DNA from: Deltaproteobacteria bacterium
GTDB lineage: Bacteria; Myxococcota_A; UBA9160; SZUA-336
Assembly (NCBI GenBank): GCA_029261895.1
Contig: JAJDAK010000056.1
Location: 1-44,667 of the forward strand
Length of the DNA: 44,667 bases
Direction: 5' to 3'
A program made the translations under genes and the position numbers. Under the pieces are notes generated by a model that ran no database searches, had not been told where the DNA came from, and worked only from the letters and a program-made list of their open reading frames with translations. This document shows, one piece after another, positions 14,471 to 23,016 of the stretch; the first letter of the stretch is position 1, and each line of letters begins with the position of its first letter.

Positions 14471-15409
14471 ATGAGCCAAAGCGCGCCAGATAAAACACCA
14501 GATCAAACAGACTGGACTTTCGGTGGAACCTGGCCTTTTGAGCCAAAGTATTTCCACACGTCCGATGGGCGGTTGCACTATGTCGACGAGGGCCCGCGCG
14601 ATGGCCGACCCATCGTGATGGTGCACGGCAATCCGACCTGGGGTTACCTGTATCGAAACTTCATTCCGCCTTTGGTCGCTGCGGGGTATCGCTGTATCGT
14701 TCCCGACCACTTGGGTTTTGGGCGTTCGGATAAACCCGATCAGCCAGAACTCTATCAGATTCCAAAACACGCGAAGCGGCTTGAAGCGTTACTTGAGTCG
14801 TTGGACTTGCGTGATGTCACGTTGGTTCCGCAGGACTGGGGCGGACCGATTGGTTTTTATTGGGCCGGCCGTCATCCCGAACGCATTCGGTCGCTCTGTG
14901 TCATGAACACGATCGCACACCGTCCGCCAAGAAAAGTACCGCTGCCCCTTCCCCTTCACCTCTTCCGCACACCGGGAATTGGCGAGGTGATGGTCAAGGG
15001 TCTTCACGCGTTCGTGCGGATCTTTCTCTTCAACGCGGGTGTTACGCATACGGAGCGTCTCACCGACGACGTAAAAGCCGCTTACCTTGCACCCCACCCC
15101 AATTGGTCATCGCGCACATCGATCTTGGTTTTCCCACGTGAGATTCCTGCGGGACCCGAAGGACGCGTGAGCGATTACCTTGGCGAAGTGGAAGCGGGAC
15201 TCGCTAACTTAAAGGATCGCCCGACGATGATTGCGTGGGCGATGAAAGACATCGCCTTCACACCCGATATCCTCGACGACCTCTGGCTCAAGAGTTTTCC
15301 GAACGCACGCGTGATGCGCATTCCCGACGCAGGCCACTATCTACAAGAAGACGCTCACGAACGTATCGTGCCTGAGTTGCTCGATTTCCTGAAGCAGTTG
15401 GACATCTAA
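14471..15409 (+). CDS. Haloalkane dehalogenase-like alpha/beta hydrolase
   Basis: I use the ATG at 14471, preceded by AAAAGGAG; this gives 312 residues, the usual length. Family residues are all present: HGNPTW (52-57) with halide-binding Asn54, nucleophile Asp122 in VPQDWGG, Trp123, acid Asp260 after the strand ending AWAMKD, and His289 in DAGHY. An Asp nucleophile with Asn/Trp halide residues and an Asp acid fits the HLD-III group, which also contains OleB beta-lactone decarboxylases. The protein may therefore cleave carbon-halogen bonds or decarboxylate beta-lactones; no oleA, oleC or oleD gene is near. Ten bases separate it from the Rhs-tip gene, so the two may be co-transcribed. Confidence 0.8.
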   Translation: MSQSAPDKTPDQTDWTFGGTWPFEPKYFHTSDGRLHYVDEGPRDGRPIVMVHGNPTWGYLYRNFIPPLVAAGYRCIVPDHLGFGRSDKPDQPELYQIPKHAKRLEALLESLDLRDVTLVPQDWGGPIGFYWAGRHPERIRSLCVMNTIAHRPPRKVPLPLPLHLFRTPGIGEVMVKGLHAFVRIFLFNAGVTHTERLTDDVKAAYLAPHPNWSSRTSILVFPREIPAGPEGRVSDYLGEVEAGLANLKDRPTMIAWAMKDIAFTPDILDDLWLKSFPNARVMRIPDAGHYLQEDAHERIVPELLDFLKQLDI

Positions 15410-15419
15410 GGAGCCTGAA

Positions 15420-16478
15420 ATGTACGGGATGAAGCGTTGGATCCTGAATGCAGTCGTCACCGGTACGCTTGTTCTGGCTGGATCGGCTTCAGCCGTGGAG
15501 TACCGTTTCTACCATCCAGACGCGTTGGGTTCGAACACGGTGGTTACGAATCGCGCCGGCGAAGTCGTTCAGCGAGTGATCCACCGACCTTTCGGCGAGA
15601 TCTCATCCATGGTCGACGGCAATGGAAGTTCGATCACCGCCAGCGCGACAAGTCCGAAGCATCTCTACACCGGGCATGAACACGATGCTGAGTCGGCCCT
15701 TCACTACATGAACGCACGACACTACGATCCGTTTGTTGGAAAGTTTCTCGCTGTCGATCCAGGACTTCTCGAGATTGGCTTACCCAGCCAAGAGACTCGC
15801 AGGCCAAACAGCTTCGCTTCGATTGCAACCGACCCCGGTCACCTGAACGGTCATAGCTACGCGTTGAATCGCCCCACTCTATTCACAGACCCTACAGGTC
15901 GTCAGGCAATCGCCGACCTCGTGCTCAACCTCCAAACGGTCACGATCAATGGACCGGAAGGATCGGTGAAGATCAATGTTGTAGATCGAACAAAGCCTCG
16001 CGGTCCCGGCACACCAACCGGAATTAAGATTCTCGGTGATAGAGCAGGTCTTGGTTCCGCGAAAGACGCAACTGCCGCTCTCCTGAATATTCAAAGCACG
16101 CCCACGGGGGCTCAACTGCTTGAGCAACTTCTCAAAACCGAATTCATCGTCATCATTGTGGCGCCCAATACAACCACGGCTCTCACTACCGTCAACTTCG
16201 GGACCATTGTCTGGAATCCGAACTCTGGCATGGTAGCTGACGACGGCACTGTACTTCCGGCTGACGTCGTGCTCGCTCATGAACTCGGACACTTGTCCAA
16301 CGGGTTTTTCGAGAACCGGGAGCTCGGAAACCGGCCTGCCGGAGAGTTCCAGGATCACGAGGAGTTTCGAGCGTTGGAATTCTGGGAGACGCCGATCGCG
16401 CAAGAGCTCGGGTTCGGCAACCGCACGTCGATTCGGGGGAGTGGCCCCATCGCCATGCCCTGCGACTTCTGCGAGTAA
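15420..16478 (+). CDS. Secreted Rhs-core tip protein with HExxH metallopeptidase domain
   Basis: A 352-residue protein starting at an ATG six bases after AGGAG, with a signal peptide ending ASA at residue 25. Residues 28-160 are the terminal part of an Rhs/YD core: YHPDALGSNTVVT, FGE, YTGHEHDAESALHYMNARHYDP, VGKFLAVDPG, LNGHSYALNRPTLFTDPTG. Such a segment normally ends a protein of over 1,000 residues, just before a variable toxin domain. Here it directly follows the signal peptide. The C-terminal 190 residues are the variable domain, with HELGH at 287-291, similar in layout to zinc-peptidase toxins of the M91 type. No immunity gene is evident: the next gene is a convergent dehydrogenase 4 bases away. 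It may be a secreted effector or a displaced Rhs tip. Confidence 0.72.
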   Translation: MYGMKRWILNAVVTGTLVLAGSASAVEYRFYHPDALGSNTVVTNRAGEVVQRVIHRPFGEISSMVDGNGSSITASATSPKHLYTGHEHDAESALHYMNARHYDPFVGKFLAVDPGLLEIGLPSQETRRPNSFASIATDPGHLNGHSYALNRPTLFTDPTGRQAIADLVLNLQTVTINGPEGSVKINVVDRTKPRGPGTPTGIKILGDRAGLGSAKDATAALLNIQSTPTGAQLLEQLLKTEFIVIIVAPNTTTALTTVNFGTIVWNPNSGMVADDGTVLPADVVLAHELGHLSNGFFENRELGNRPAGEFQDHEEFRALEFWETPIAQELGFGNRTSIRGSGPIAMPCDFCE

Positions 16479-16482
16479 AAGA

Positions 16483-17790
16483 CTAGAGCTTCTCGATGTT
16501 CTTATTCGCCAATTCGCGGGTGGCGTTGCGGGTGTCGAGTAGACGCGGCGAAAGTTCGGCGACACGCGCATAGTCGACTTCTTTGTGGTCGGTGGTAATT
16601 AAGACGAGATCAGCGTCGGTGAGTGCTTTGTCGTCGAGCTCCACAGACTTATGCGTATTGCCTTCGATCGCAATCTCCGGAATGTAGGGGTCGTGATACG
16701 TCACGTCGGCGCCGTAGCCTTCCATGCCGATCAAAATGTCGATGGCCGGAGATTCACGCGGGTCGGAAACACCGGCTTTGTACGCCATGCCGAGCATGAG
16801 GACCTTCGCACCGTTCATCGCGATCTTATCGCGGTTAAGTAAGCGCACACAGCGATCCACCACCCATTCGGGCATGCTGGCATTGACATCACTCGCGAGC
16901 TCGATAAATCGCGCGTTGAAGTTCAAGCTGCGCAGTTTCCACGCCAGGTAGTTGGGATCGACGGGAATGCAGTGTCCACCAAGACCCGGGCCCGGGGTAA
17001 ACTTCATGAATCCGTACGGCTTGGTTGCGGCAGCGTCGATGATTTCCCAGACGTCGAGGTCGAGCCGGTCACAGATCATGGCGATTTCATTCACCAGGCC
17101 GATGTTAATCATCCGAAAGGTGTTCTCGAGCAACTTCACCATTTCAGCAGATTGTGAACTCGAAACCTGCACGACTTCATCGAAGATCGGCTGATACATC
17201 GCGGCCGCGAGGCGTGTACAGAGTTCGGTCTCGCCGCCGACGACCTTTGGTACTTCATGTAGTTTGAAGTTCTTATTCGCGGGGTCGATGCGCTCCGGCG
17301 CAAATGCCAGCGAAAAGTCGACACCCACACGCTTGCCAGAACTCTCCAAGATCGGAAGGTAGAGCTCGTGTGTGGTACCCGGATACGTAGTGCTACCCAA
17401 GATAATGAGCTGCCCCTCGCGCAGGTGCTCTCTTACTTGCTCGACCGCAGCCACGATGTAGGACACGTCCGGGTCTTTGGTCTTGCGCAACGGCGTCGGT
17501 ACGCAGATATTGATGCAATCCGCACGACATGCCTCAGCGTAATCTGTGGTCGCGGTGAACTTGCCAGCTTTGAGCTGTTCTTGAAGCTGCGCATCCGGAA
17601 TATCATCGATGTACGAAGTACCACCGCGAAGTTGTGCGATCTTGGTCTCGTCGACATCAATGCCCGTCACATGAAAGCCCGCGCGCGCGAGTCCAAGCGC
17701 AAGCGGCAAACCCACGTAGCCGAGACCGACGACTGCAAGTGTCGCCTCTCGATTTTGAATTTTCTGCTCAAGTGCTTGCAGCTGACTCAA
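16483..17790 (-). CDS. UDP-N-acetylhexosamine 6-dehydrogenase (WbpA/WbpO-like)
   Basis: A 435-residue nucleotide-sugar dehydrogenase. N-terminal NAD-binding motif GLGYVGLPLALGLA (about 22-35), the substrate region FAPERIDP, the central helix with SAEMVKLLENTFRMINIGLVNE, catalytic Cys in GLGGHCIPVDP, and a C-terminal Rossmann-like domain (VLMLGMAYKAGVSDPRESPA). It oxidises a UDP-sugar to the uronic acid in the cytoplasm; the motifs fit the UDP-GlcNAc/GalNAc group better than UDP-glucose, though this is not certain. A TTG start overlaps the pgsA stop (TTGA). It probably supplies an acidic sugar to the polysaccharide made by the downstream locus. Confidence 0.88.
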   Translation of the reverse strand: MSQLQALEQKIQNREATLAVVGLGYVGLPLALGLARAGFHVTGIDVDETKIAQLRGGTSYIDDIPDAQLQEQLKAGKFTATTDYAEACRADCINICVPTPLRKTKDPDVSYIVAAVEQVREHLREGQLIILGSTTYPGTTHELYLPILESSGKRVGVDFSLAFAPERIDPANKNFKLHEVPKVVGGETELCTRLAAAMYQPIFDEVVQVSSSQSAEMVKLLENTFRMINIGLVNEIAMICDRLDLDVWEIIDAAATKPYGFMKFTPGPGLGGHCIPVDPNYLAWKLRSLNFNARFIELASDVNASMPEWVVDRCVRLLNRDKIAMNGAKVLMLGMAYKAGVSDPRESPAIDILIGMEGYGADVTYHDPYIPEIAIEGNTHKSVELDDKALTDADLVLITTDHKEVDYARVAELSPRLLDTRNATRELANKNIEKL

Positions 17791-18431
17791 TCCCGTTTCC
17801 CTTCAGATTCCGCATTTCCATCGTCGCCCAATTCGCGTCCACCCAAATATGCCGCAAAGTAATCGTACCCAGACCAGAGCGTCAGCGCGGTTGCGATGAC
17901 AAGTAGAAACATGCCAATGGGATGCATCGGCAAGTACAAGAAGCTGTAGTGCACGAGCAGACAGCTCAGTGCCGCAATTTGAAAACCGGTCTTCCACTTA
18001 CCGAGAGGCGACGCCTGCAGCACCACGCCTTCCGAAGACGCCATCGCGCGCAGACCGGTGACCGCCATCTCACGCGCGAGAATCAGCAGTACCAGAGACA
18101 CACCCCAGAACGGAATCCGACCCATCGCCACCAAGACCACCATTGCCGTCATCATCAGAATCTTGTCGGCGAGAGGATCCAGGAGCTTGCCCAGGCTGGT
18201 GACCAAGCCGTCGCGGCGGGCGAGGTAGCCGTCGAGTAAGTCAGTCAAAGACACCGCAAGGAACGCGATCCCCATGATGAGGCTGCCGCTCGGACCCGCA
18301 TAGAACGGCAGCAGCAATAGGAATGGGCAAGCCGCGATACGACCCATGGTGATCGCATTCGGCGTGTTCCAAAATCGTTCGCGGCGGTACCGACGTGGCA
18401 TAGGGGTCGTGCGTTCAGCGGAAATCTGCAT
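17787..18431 (-). CDS. pgsA: CDP-diacylglycerol-glycerol-3-phosphate 3-phosphatidyltransferase
   Basis: A 214-residue inner-membrane enzyme with several transmembrane helices. The CDP-alcohol phosphatidyltransferase motif D-G-x2-A-R-x8-G-x3-D-x3-D is complete at about residues 67-89 (DGYLARRDG...GKLLDPLADK). NTPNAITMGRI at the start is typical of PgsA. It makes phosphatidylglycerol phosphate, the step committing to phosphatidylglycerol and cardiolipin. The gene overlaps the transglycosylase stop by 17 bases and the dehydrogenase start by 4, forming a three-gene minus-strand operon. The C-terminal tail after the last helix is polar and somewhat longer than usual. Confidence 0.9.
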   Translation of the reverse strand: MQISAERTTPMPRRYRRERFWNTPNAITMGRIAACPFLLLLPFYAGPSGSLIMGIAFLAVSLTDLLDGYLARRDGLVTSLGKLLDPLADKILMMTAMVVLVAMGRIPFWGVSLVLLILAREMAVTGLRAMASSEGVVLQASPLGKWKTGFQIAALSCLLVHYSFLYLPMHPIGMFLLVIATALTLWSGYDYFAAYLGGRELGDDGNAESEGKRD

Positions 18432-19029
18432 CGTATGTCCGATAAAACCGGAGCACGCGCTTTACGTACTGGCGAGTCTCCGGATACGGGGGGACGCCGG
18501 CAAAACGTAGCACGGCATTCTCGCCAGCGTTATAGGCGGCGAGCGCCAAACTCGGATCTTTCGGGAATCGCTTCATCAAATAGCTCAAATACCTCGTCCC
18601 ACCGTCAATATTCTCCGCTGGGCTGAAGGGATCCTTCACGCCCAGCTGGGCCGCGGTTCCGGGCATCAGCTGCATCAACCCCTGCGCGCCCACGCGTGAG
18701 ACCGCGTAGCGGTTGAAGTTGGATTCCGCACGAATGACCGCTTTGACCAACGCTGGGGAAACCCCGTATGCGAGCCCCTTCCGCTCGATCAAACCATCCC
18801 AAGCGGCGGGATTCTCGCTGCTCCGCGCGTACTTCGACCGAGTTCCCGGACGGCGTTTGGGCTGGTGCTTCTTGTAGCCCTTGTGACGCGGCTGGTCTGA
18901 GAAATGTGTGCTGCCGTGGTCATCCACGTACGCGTACACCTGGGCCTCCGCGCACACCGGTAGCATCACACTGACCCAGCACACGCCCAGCATGACGCCA
19001 AAACACACGAACCGGCGACAACCCGACAT
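18415..19029 (-). CDS. Lytic murein transglycosylase with N-terminal DUF4124-like segment
   Basis: A 204-residue exported protein with a signal peptide ending AEA near residue 29. A short segment with YAYVDDHGSTHFSDQP resembles DUF4124; a basic linker (KKHQPKRRPGTRSK) follows, then an SLT domain: catalytic Glu in VKAVIRAESNFNRYAVS, GAQGLMQLMPGTAAQLGV, NIDGGTRYLSYLM and ALAAYNAGENAV. It cleaves the glycan backbone of peptidoglycan with formation of 1,6-anhydro ends. First gene of the operon with pgsA and the dehydrogenase. The 153 bases up to the divergent nadB gene must hold both promoters; none is clear by eye. Confidence 0.9.
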   Translation of the reverse strand: MSGCRRFVCFGVMLGVCWVSVMLPVCAEAQVYAYVDDHGSTHFSDQPRHKGYKKHQPKRRPGTRSKYARSSENPAAWDGLIERKGLAYGVSPALVKAVIRAESNFNRYAVSRVGAQGLMQLMPGTAAQLGVKDPFSPAENIDGGTRYLSYLMKRFPKDPSLALAAYNAGENAVLRFAGVPPYPETRQYVKRVLRFYRTYDADFR

Positions 19030-19182
19030 ACATAGGCCGTATCGGCGCGAATAGGGTCTGCTCTTTAGCCACAGATGAAATGATAATACCTATTTTAAAA
19101 CAGTCACTTAGGTGCTATTCCTGCACTGCAGCGATGGGTTTGACTAGGCGGGCCCGAGTGGCGGAGATAGACTTCTCGGCGC

Positions 19183-20778
19183 ATGCGTCTGCAAGCCGAC
19201 TATCTCGTTTTGGGCAGTGGCATCGCGGGGCTTAGTTTCGCGCTCCGCGCGGCCGCCCACGGCTCGGTATTGATCCTGACCAAGAAGGGTTCCTCGGACT
19301 CCGCGACCAATTGGGCGCAGGGTGGAATCGCCGCGGTGTTTTCCGAGGACGACTCGGTCGGCGACCACGTGGACGATACCTTGGATGCGGGCGCTGGGCT
19401 CTGTGACCCGAAAGTGGTGCGCTTCGTGGTGGAGCGTGGACACGATGCAGTCCAGAGCCTAATCGACCTCGGCGTGCGCTTCGACCCGTCAAAGGACGGC
19501 TCCGGCTACGATCTCGGTCGTGAAGGTGGGCATACGCAGCGGCGTGTACTGCATGCCGCGGACTTCACCGGACAAGAGATCGAACGCGCCCTGCTCGACG
19601 CGTGCAGGGAGCATCCACAGATCACGATTCTTTCGAATCATCTGGCCGTTGACCTTGTCACCAGCGATAAGCTGAACTCATCAGGACCCAATCGCATCGC
19701 TGGCGCCTACGTGCTCGACGCTGAAACGCTCGAGGTTGGCGTGGTCGAAGCCACCTTGGTCTTCATGGCGACCGGCGGCTGCGGCAAGGTTTACCTGTAT
19801 ACGAGCAACCCCGATATCGCATCGGGCGATGGCATTGCGATGGCGTATCGCGCCGGTGCGACCATTGCGAATATGGAGTTCATCCAGTTTCACCCCACTT
19901 GCCTCTACCATCCGGAAGCGCGCTCGTTCCTGATCAGCGAAGCGGTTCGGGGCGAAGGCGCGGTGCTTCGAAACGCGGCGGGCGAAGCGTTCATGCAGCA
20001 GCACGATGAACGCGCGGATTTGGCGCCGCGCGACATTGTGGCGCGTTCGATCGATCACGAGCTCAAACGCTCGGGCGATGACTGCGTGTACTTGGATTGC
20101 TCGTCGATGGACCCGGGTTTTATCGCGGAACGCTTTCCGAACATTCATGCACGCTGCCTGGAATACGGCATCGACATGATGAAGCAAATGATTCCTGTGG
20201 TACCCGCGGCGCATTATTGCTGTGGTGGCGTCGAAACCGACTTGAACGGCGAGACCGATATTCCAAACCTTTTTGCTGCAGGCGAAGTGAGTTTTACCGG
20301 ACTTCACGGCGCGAATCGTCTAGCGTCGAATTCGCTACTCGAAGGCGTGGTGTTTGCACAAGCGGCCGCCGACGAAGCGATCCAGCGCATGCGAGATGGA
20401 ATCGAAATCCCGCCATCGATCCCCGATTGGGATACCGGCCAAGCGACGGATCCGACGGAGAGCGTCTTGGTCAACTCAAACTGGGACGAGATCCGACGCT
20501 TCATGTGGAATTACGTGGGCATCGTGCGCAGTGATAAGCGACTCGCGCGTGCATCACGTCGCGTGCAACTGCTTCAGGATGAGATTCGCGCCTACTACTG
20601 GGACTTCATGCTCACGCCCGACTTGGTCGAGCTGCGTAATCTCGCAACCGTCGCGGGACTGATCGTCGCAAGCGCGCAGCTCCGAGAAGAGAGTCGCGGC
20701 CTACACTACACCGTCGACTATCCCGAACCCGCACCAGGACCCGTCGCGAATACCCGAATTAAGCGCCGCCCGCAATAA
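19183..20778 (+). CDS. nadB: L-aspartate oxidase
   Basis: A 531-residue flavoprotein matching NadB over its whole length. The FAD-binding GSGIAGLSFALRAA is at the N-terminus, then DSATNWAQGGIAAVFSEDDS, GREGGHTQRRVLHAAD, EFIQFHPTCLY, and HYCCGGVETDLNGETDIPNLFAAGE followed by GLHGANRLASNSLLEG. It oxidises L-aspartate to iminoaspartate, the first step of de novo NAD synthesis in the cytoplasm. nadA and nadC are not in the window. It is convergent with the polysaccharide export gene, and the two coding regions overlap by 20 bases at their 3' ends. Confidence 0.95.
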   Translation: MRLQADYLVLGSGIAGLSFALRAAAHGSVLILTKKGSSDSATNWAQGGIAAVFSEDDSVGDHVDDTLDAGAGLCDPKVVRFVVERGHDAVQSLIDLGVRFDPSKDGSGYDLGREGGHTQRRVLHAADFTGQEIERALLDACREHPQITILSNHLAVDLVTSDKLNSSGPNRIAGAYVLDAETLEVGVVEATLVFMATGGCGKVYLYTSNPDIASGDGIAMAYRAGATIANMEFIQFHPTCLYHPEARSFLISEAVRGEGAVLRNAAGEAFMQQHDERADLAPRDIVARSIDHELKRSGDDCVYLDCSSMDPGFIAERFPNIHARCLEYGIDMMKQMIPVVPAAHYCCGGVETDLNGETDIPNLFAAGEVSFTGLHGANRLASNSLLEGVVFAQAAADEAIQRMRDGIEIPPSIPDWDTGQATDPTESVLVNSNWDEIRRFMWNYVGIVRSDKRLARASRRVQLLQDEIRAYYWDFMLTPDLVELRNLATVAGLIVASAQLREESRGLHYTVDYPEPAPGPVANTRIKRRPQ

Positions 20779-21442
20779 CGCGCGCTGCACCGCCGCCCAA
20801 GCCGAAGATCTGCTGGATGGGGAAGAAAATATTTCCAAGCCCGTAACCAATCGAACCAGAAACCGACGGCGGCACGTAAATCACATCACCGGGCTGCAAG
20901 ATGAAGTTCGTGGTGCCGTTACCGTTATTGATGATCGAGTCGAAGTTTACGTGGTACGCCTCATTACCCTCTGTCGTCGGACGCGTGAGCCGACCACGAC
21001 CGAGTGCTGCGAGTCGATTCGGTCCACCGGCAGCTGCGAGCGCTTGCGCCGCCGTCACCGCACCCACCAATGGATAGGAGCCAGGACTCGAGACCTCACC
21101 AAAGACGTAGTACATCCGACTGGCCGACACCGCGAGCAGCACGACGACATTCGGGTGCACGATGTATTTTTTGACGCGTTTCGTGATCACTTTACGAATC
21201 TCTTCAACCGTGTGGCCAGCTACGTCGACGTCGCCAATCAAATCAAAGGAAATACGTCCATCGGGACGCACCGTGACTTCGCGCTGGATCTCCGGGGCCG
21301 GGCTCACCGAAATCGTGAGCATGTCGGGTGCCTGAACGCGATATTCCATCTCCTGTGGTGGCGCCCCAGGAATAAGCTTCGGCGCGGTGCAGCCGAAGGC
21401 AGTAAAGAGAGCTAGGACGATAATGAATGAGCGATGGATCAT
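20759..21442 (-). CDS. Exosortase-system polysaccharide export lipoprotein (Wza/EpsE-like)
   Basis: I choose the ATG at 21442, seven bases after GGAGGT, giving 227 residues; the frame is open to 21541. A lipoprotein signal ends AFGC at about residue 18. Mature part: Poly_export domain (YRVQAPDMLTISVSPAPE, REVTVRPDGRISFDLIGDVDVAG), then a SLBB-type segment (YYVFGEVSSPGSYPL) and QPGDVIYVPP. It is the outer-membrane/periplasmic translocon component for exopolysaccharide. It is much shorter than Wza, as in exosortase-linked systems. It diverges from the exosortase gene, with a possible sigma-54 promoter in the gap. Confidence 0.87.
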   Translation of the reverse strand: MIHRSFIIVLALFTAFGCTAPKLIPGAPPQEMEYRVQAPDMLTISVSPAPEIQREVTVRPDGRISFDLIGDVDVAGHTVEEIRKVITKRVKKYIVHPNVVVLLAVSASRMYYVFGEVSSPGSYPLVGAVTAAQALAAAGGPNRLAALGRGRLTRPTTEGNEAYHVNFDSIINNGNGTTNFILQPGDVIYVPPSVSGSIGYGLGNIFFPIQQIFGLGGGAARVIAGGA

Positions 21443-21503
21443 GGTTTTGACCTCCCACGGACAGACCGACAAACGGCGCCAGGGAGTATATCGGCTGGAT
21501 CGA

Positions 21504-21518
21504 GCTTGTCGCGTGCCC
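21504..21518 (-). promoter_or_regulatory. Weak candidate sigma-54 promoter for the export gene
   Basis: Minus strand GGGCACG, four bases, then AAGC: the -24 GGCACG is exact and the GG to GC spacing is the required ten bases, but the -12 reads AAGC instead of TTGC. It lies 62 bases before the export gene start. It gains weight only from a better match ahead of the Wzc-like gene (28564-28578). Confidence 0.25.
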
Positions 21519-21532
21519 ATCAGGATCGTGGC

Positions 21533-22375
21533 ATGACCCACACCGAGACGACCGCGGGCCGCGCGACAGCTGAGCTCGCACTGCGTTGGCTCTGCGTGGC
21601 ACTCGCTGCGGCACTTTCCGTGCCCGCACTGCGTCTGATGTCAAAAATCTGGGAGCGGTCGGAGTACCTGGGACATGGTTACCTGATTCCGTTGGTCGCA
21701 GCATTCTTGATGTACAACGAAAAGGACGCCATCTCCAAAGCCTTCCGCGAAGGCACGCCCGGTGCGTTCGGATTTATCTGGGTCTTCTTCGGTGGCCTGG
21801 TCGAAATGCTCGCCATTTTCGGCGATGTGGTTTTCGCCGCCGGTGTGGGGATTCCATTCATGTTGGCCGGCGTGGTCTATGCCATCGGTGGACGCGACTT
21901 ACTGAAACCTATGCTGCTACCGCTCGGGTTTCTCATCATGATGGTTCCCCCGCCCGGCTTCGTGATCAACCGTGTGCTTTTCGATCTAAAACTTGCAGTG
22001 ACGAAGATAAGCGTGTTGATCCTTCAAGGCGCGGGCGTTTCCGTGCACGCGAGTGGCAACCAGCTCGAGGTTCCGGGCCATACATTATTCGTCGCCGATG
22101 CGTGTAGTGGCTTAACGTCGATCGTCACGCTGCTCCCGCTGGCAGTCGTCGTCGCTTATTTTCTGAGTCACGGTATTTGGCGGCGTGCGGCGATTATTGC
22201 GAGTGTGATTCCGCTTGCGGTAGGCGCCAACATCATCCGTGTCGTCGTCACCGTGACCGTGGTTTCGAGCCAGGGGATTGAATTCGCCCAGGGGATTTTG
22301 CACGAGAGTTTTGGTCTGGCGACCTACATCGTGGGCACGATGGCGCTGATCGGTGTGGCCAAGGTGTTGAAATGA
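21533..22375 (+). CDS. Exosortase
   Basis: A 280-residue integral membrane protein from the ATG at 21533 (the frame is open from 21434). It has about eight hydrophobic segments and the exosortase catalytic triad: Cys191 in VADACSGL, Arg236 in GANIIRV and His257 in GILHESFG. Exosortases cleave C-terminal sorting signals (PEP-CTERM and variants) and probably pass proteins to a surface glycan carrier. It is a short form without a fused EpsI domain; EpsI follows as a separate gene overlapping by ATGA. The exact subtype cannot be set by eye. No protein in the window ends in an obvious PEP-CTERM tripartite signal. Confidence 0.9.
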   Translation: MTHTETTAGRATAELALRWLCVALAAALSVPALRLMSKIWERSEYLGHGYLIPLVAAFLMYNEKDAISKAFREGTPGAFGFIWVFFGGLVEMLAIFGDVVFAAGVGIPFMLAGVVYAIGGRDLLKPMLLPLGFLIMMVPPPGFVINRVLFDLKLAVTKISVLILQGAGVSVHASGNQLEVPGHTLFVADACSGLTSIVTLLPLAVVVAYFLSHGIWRRAAIIASVIPLAVGANIIRVVVTVTVVSSQGIEFAQGILHESFGLATYIVGTMALIGVAKVLK

Positions 22376-23016
22376 GCGCGCGCATCCGACTCATCATGAC
22401 CGCGATCGCGCTCGCCATTCCATTCGGCGTGCTCTTCTACTGGACGCTGGTCTTTCATCCGCATGAGATGAGATTTGAAATCGAAACCATCGCGCCGAGT
22501 ATTGGCGAGTATCAATTCGCCAAGGACGAACCCCTCACACCGGATGTGCTCGCGCAGATTGAACCCGATCGCTACATGATGCGTCTGTATCAGGATTCAA
22601 ATACCGCGAGCCTCTGGCTCTACGCCGCTTTTTATCGCGGGTTCGCATCGACCGCCGCGCACGACCCCGCGGTCTGCTACCCCGCACAAGGCTGGGACAT
22701 CAGCGAATCACGAGACCTGAACGTAGAAATGAGCGATGGCGAGAGCATGCGCGCGCGATTGCTCAGGGTACAACTCAATGGACTCGAAGAGCGCGTGCTG
22801 TATTGGTTCCAGCCCGTGGGACGTTGGCCCGTCCGCGCATCGATCGAACAACTGCTGCGCGTCTACGATGGCTTACGCGGCACGCCACAGTACGCGTTCG
22901 TACGACTCTCGATTCCGGCGTCGGTTGATTCCGACGACGAGACTTCACTCTTCAGCTTCGCCCGCGAAGTCGCCCCACAGGTTCGCGCGATCCTCGAAAA
23001 CGCCACGTCGAGTTAA
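22372..23016 (+). CDS. Exosortase-associated EpsI family protein
   Basis: A 214-residue protein with an N-terminal membrane anchor (about residues 9-28) and a periplasmic domain with the EpsI signature: AHDPAVCYPAQGWDI with Cys102, followed by RVLYWFQPVGRW. EpsI proteins are found with exosortases and are needed for polysaccharide production in some species; the conserved Cys-Tyr-Pro motif may be an active site. It overlaps the exosortase stop by four bases and is surely co-transcribed. Its stop codon is immediately followed by the first copy of the 273-bp repeat. Confidence 0.85.
   Translation: MSARIRLIMTAIALAIPFGVLFYWTLVFHPHEMRFEIETIAPSIGEYQFAKDEPLTPDVLAQIEPDRYMMRLYQDSNTASLWLYAAFYRGFASTAAHDPAVCYPAQGWDISESRDLNVEMSDGESMRARLLRVQLNGLEERVLYWFQPVGRWPVRASIEQLLRVYDGLRGTPQYAFVRLSIPASVDSDDETSLFSFAREVAPQVRAILENATSS

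Noticed and set aside
19060..19140. Possible sigma-54 or sigma-70 promoter in the gap before nadB
   Set aside because: GGTGC-N7-TGC has correct spacing but poor match in both boxes, and no -35 fits the TGATAAT-like sequence.
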